A program made the position numbers and the translations under genes. Positions 62,458 to 64,000 of a DNA stretch of 64,000 nt are shown one piece after another. Origin of the DNA: Spirosoma utsteinense. Its GTDB lineage: Bacteria > Bacteroidota > Bacteroidia > Cytophagales > Spirosomataceae. Each line of letters begins with the position of its first letter. Within the stretch, counting starts at the first letter, position 1. The stretch covers positions 1-64,000 of the forward strand of contig NZ_VFIA01000023.1 in assembly GCF_014282275.1 (NCBI RefSeq), read 5' to 3'. The notes under the pieces were generated by a model, which was given only the letters and a program-made list of their open reading frames with translations, was not told where the DNA came from and made no database searches.

Positions 62458-63091
62458 GCGCCTGACCCAGCGCCAGCCGCTCTACGCCAGCCGCAACCAG
62501 TCGTTCCAACTCCTCGTCCGTTGCGCCATCGGCAATGATCTTGACGCCGACCGATTTAGAGACGTCCTGCCGGAACTGTAGCGCCTGCTCCAGCGAAAAA
62601 TCGGTTAAAACGGCACCCGTCGCGTTTTTGAGAAAGTCGCAGCCCGCGTCGGTGGCGAGTTTGATCACCTTCAACCGCTGCTCCTGATCCAGTAGCGACG
62701 GTTCGAGCACGACGGTCAATAACTTCTCCTGCTGGTGCACCTGGGCGACCAGTTTGGCAAACTCGATCTTAAGCCAGACCGACGAGGGCGAAAACAGGGC
62801 GGATGTGTTCAGAACCACCTCGATTTCGGTAGCCCCGTCGTTGAGGGCCAGCTCAATTTCGAGCTGCTTGACTTCGGTACGCTGGTAGCCATACGGATAC
62901 CCCACCACCGCCGAGAGCACCGCCGGATGGTCATCGCCGAGTTCGCGCCGGATCTTCTTTACCCAGAATGGCGCAACGGTCAAGCCAGCCAGACCAAGCT
63001 GCGTTACATCATCGAGCGCACTGTATTGCTCGTTGATCGTTACGCCGGGGTGCAGCAGCGTTCGCTCGATATAAGGGAATAAGTGGTTCAT
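62444..63091 (-). CDS. deoC: DeoC-like deoxyribose-phosphate aldolase
   Basis: The 215-residue protein has the class I aldolase barrel of DeoC. The Schiff-base Lys is in CDFLKNATGAV (usual FIKTSTG), and the second Lys in SVGVKIIADGATD (usual VKAAGGIR). ATEIEVVLNTSAL has Glu where most DeoC proteins have Asp (EIDMVIN), so one catalytic acid is substituted conservatively. The expected reaction splits deoxyribose-5-phosphate to acetaldehyde and glyceraldehyde-3-phosphate, but the changed motifs leave room for a related aldol substrate. Confidence 0.85.
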   Translation of the reverse strand: MNHLFPYIERTLLHPGVTINEQYSALDDVTQLGLAGLTVAPFWVKKIRRELGDDHPAVLSAVVGYPYGYQRTEVKQLEIELALNDGATEIEVVLNTSALFSPSSVWLKIEFAKLVAQVHQQEKLLTVVLEPSLLDQEQRLKVIKLATDAGCDFLKNATGAVLTDFSLEQALQFRQDVSKSVGVKIIADGATDEELERLVAAGVERLALGQALRLT

Positions 63092-63152
63092 AATAGTCCT
63101 GTATCCTCCGGGCCAGGCGCGGGGGTGCCCTCTTTCCTAAACGGTTAAAAAG

Positions 63153-63203
63153 GCGAATGAGTGAAAAAGCGACTAAACATACGTCGCTCTTTCACTCATT
63201 CGC
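63153..63203. terminator. 21-bp hairpin between rluB and deoC
   Basis: Bases 63153-63173 (GCGAATGAGTGAAAAAGCGA...) pair with 63183-63203 with one mismatch and a 9-nt loop. It lies 16 nt after the stop of the pseudouridine synthase gene on the minus strand. It can separate its transcript from deoC. Confidence 0.8.
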
Positions 63204-63218
63204 TCCTTTACTTTTTAC

Positions 63219-64000
63219 TTAGCTAAGGTATTTCAGCTTCACAACTTCTTTAGGGTCCAGGAACCGCCATTTGCCGCGTGGCAGCTCTTTCTTGGTTAGC
63301 CCGGCATAGGTCGTACGGTCAAGTTTGGTAACGTCGTAGCCAAGACTCTCGAAGATCCGGCGCACGATACGGTTACGGCCCGAGTGAATCTCGATACCCA
63401 CCACGTAGGCATCAGGGGTAACGATGCTGAGGGCGTCGGGCTTGATAGGACCGTCTTCGAGGTCGAGACCCTTCTTGATCGCGTCGAAGTGCTCCTCCGT
63501 AATGGGCTTATCCAGTTCTACCTGGTAGATTTTACGGACGTTGTTCGAGGGGTGGGTCAGCTTATCGGCCAGTTCGCCATCGTTCGTTACCAGCAGCAAG
63601 CCCGTGGTTTTACGGTCGAGCCGTCCTACCGGATACATGCGGAAGTTACCCGCGTCGGCCACCAGTTCCATAACGGTTTTACGTTCTTCTGGATCTTCGG
63701 TCGTTGTGAGGTAATCCTTTGGCTTGTTCAGCAGCACATAAACGAAACGCTCTGGCGTAAGGGCTTTGGTGCCGTATTTCACCATATCGCCCTCTTTCAC
63801 CCGAAAACCCATTTCGGTTACGACTTTACCATTCACCGAGATGTCGCCCCGGGCAATGAGTTCGTCGGCTTCCCGGCGGGAACACACACCTGAATTGGCG
63901 ATATACCGGTTCAGCCGCGTTGTGCCGGGTTCGCCGGTAGGCGTCCGGGCAGAGGGTTGTTCCGGTTCGCTGGTGTTCTTGCGTAGGTCCGGGCGACCTT
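63219..64000 (-). CDS. rluB: Pseudouridine synthase, RluB/RsuA family (5' end outside window)
   Basis: The gene is cut by the right window edge. The visible part begins with a polar, Pro/Glu/Arg-rich stretch (GRPDLRKNTSEPEQPSAR), then an S4 RNA-binding domain (RLNRYIANSGVCSRREADEL). The catalytic motif GRLDRKTTGLLLVTNDG carries the conserved Asp. HSGRNRIVRRIFESLGYDVT and TYAGLTKKELPRGKWR are typical of RluB/RsuA enzymes that modify 23S or 16S rRNA. The internal GTG before CSRREAD is not the start, because the S4 domain begins further upstream. A hairpin follows the stop. Confidence 0.92.
   Translation of the reverse strand, partial: GRPDLRKNTSEPEQPSARTPTGEPGTTRLNRYIANSGVCSRREADELIARGDISVNGKVVTEMGFRVKEGDMVKYGTKALTPERFVYVLLNKPKDYLTTTEDPEERKTVMELVADAGNFRMYPVGRLDRKTTGLLLVTNDGELADKLTHPSNNVRKIYQVELDKPITEEHFDAIKKGLDLEDGPIKPDALSIVTPDAYVVGIEIHSGRNRIVRRIFESLGYDVTKLDRTTYAGLTKKELPRGKWRFLDPKEVVKLKYLS

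Overview
The window looks like a chromosomal piece of a Bacteroidota, most likely a Cytophagales member close to Spirosoma, Fibrella or Rudanella. The supports are a fused CcoN-CcoO oxidase subunit, paired DUF418 proteins, a CzcA-type pump fused to its outer-membrane channel, TAnnTTTG-like promoter elements, moderate-to-high GC content and many palindromic intergenic repeats. The genus is an inference. I saw no rRNA, tRNA, CRISPR array, prophage or complete insertion sequence.

Layout. (1) 0.2-5.2 kb, minus strand: a cbb3 oxidase operon ccoS-ccoNO-ccoQ-ccoP-ccoG. The copper ATPase ccoI (9.9-12.4 kb) and the divergent oxygen-independent coproporphyrinogen oxidase hemN belong to the same low-oxygen programme. 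FNR-like palindromes with a CTGAT-N4-ATCAG core lie upstream of ccoS and between ccoI and hemN, and a weaker one precedes a membrane-protein/universal-stress-protein pair (14.3-15.5 kb). Two DUF418 membrane proteins and a lipoprotein lie between. (2) 15.7-26.7 kb, minus strand: a short-chain-fatty-acid block with acetyl-CoA synthetase, a propionyl-CoA-synthetase-like enzyme, a receiver-only response regulator, an SLC5-STAC histidine kinase of the CbrA/CrbS type, two small membrane proteins, an MHS-family permease and an outer-membrane porin. An IS1-InsA-like zinc-ribbon/HTH protein follows in AT-rich DNA. (3) 27.6-35.0 kb, plus strand: metal efflux (His-rich secreted protein, membrane protein, CzcA-TolC fusion, lipoprotein adaptor) and a VIT1/CCC1-type transporter. 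(4) 35.2-37.0 kb: Rieske lipoprotein, b561-like membrane protein and YceI protein, a possible envelope redox cassette.

(5) 37.0-48 kb: a DUF202 protein, an OmpR/HK two-component pair divergent from a TolC-RND-adaptor drug-type pump, then AI-2E and DUF389 membrane proteins. (6) 48-51 kb: a LytTR response regulator with a soluble GAF/PAS kinase. (7) 51-58.8 kb: trehalose metabolism, with OtsA-OtsB and TreS-maltokinase fusions and a TreZ-like protein that has lost catalytic residues. (8) 59.2-64 kb: a secreted duplicated-domain protein, a GH36 alpha-galactosidase, a DeoC-like aldolase and an RluB-type pseudouridine synthase cut by the window end.

The most interesting signal is an unlisted promoter architecture at three places: upstream of the TolC-RND operon beside its OmpR-type regulator, upstream of otsAB, and upstream of the TreZ-like gene. 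Each has four 7-bp repeats with a (T)TCTAA core in strict 11-bp phase, then about 11 nt, then TA(T/G)TTTG. This suggests one PhoB/OmpR-type regulator links efflux to trehalose synthesis. Other notable points are a signal-peptidase-like site at the RND/TolC fusion junction, two tandem MITE-like elements, a 43-nt palindrome in frame inside yceI, and a set of very long, mutually unrelated hairpins at gene ends.
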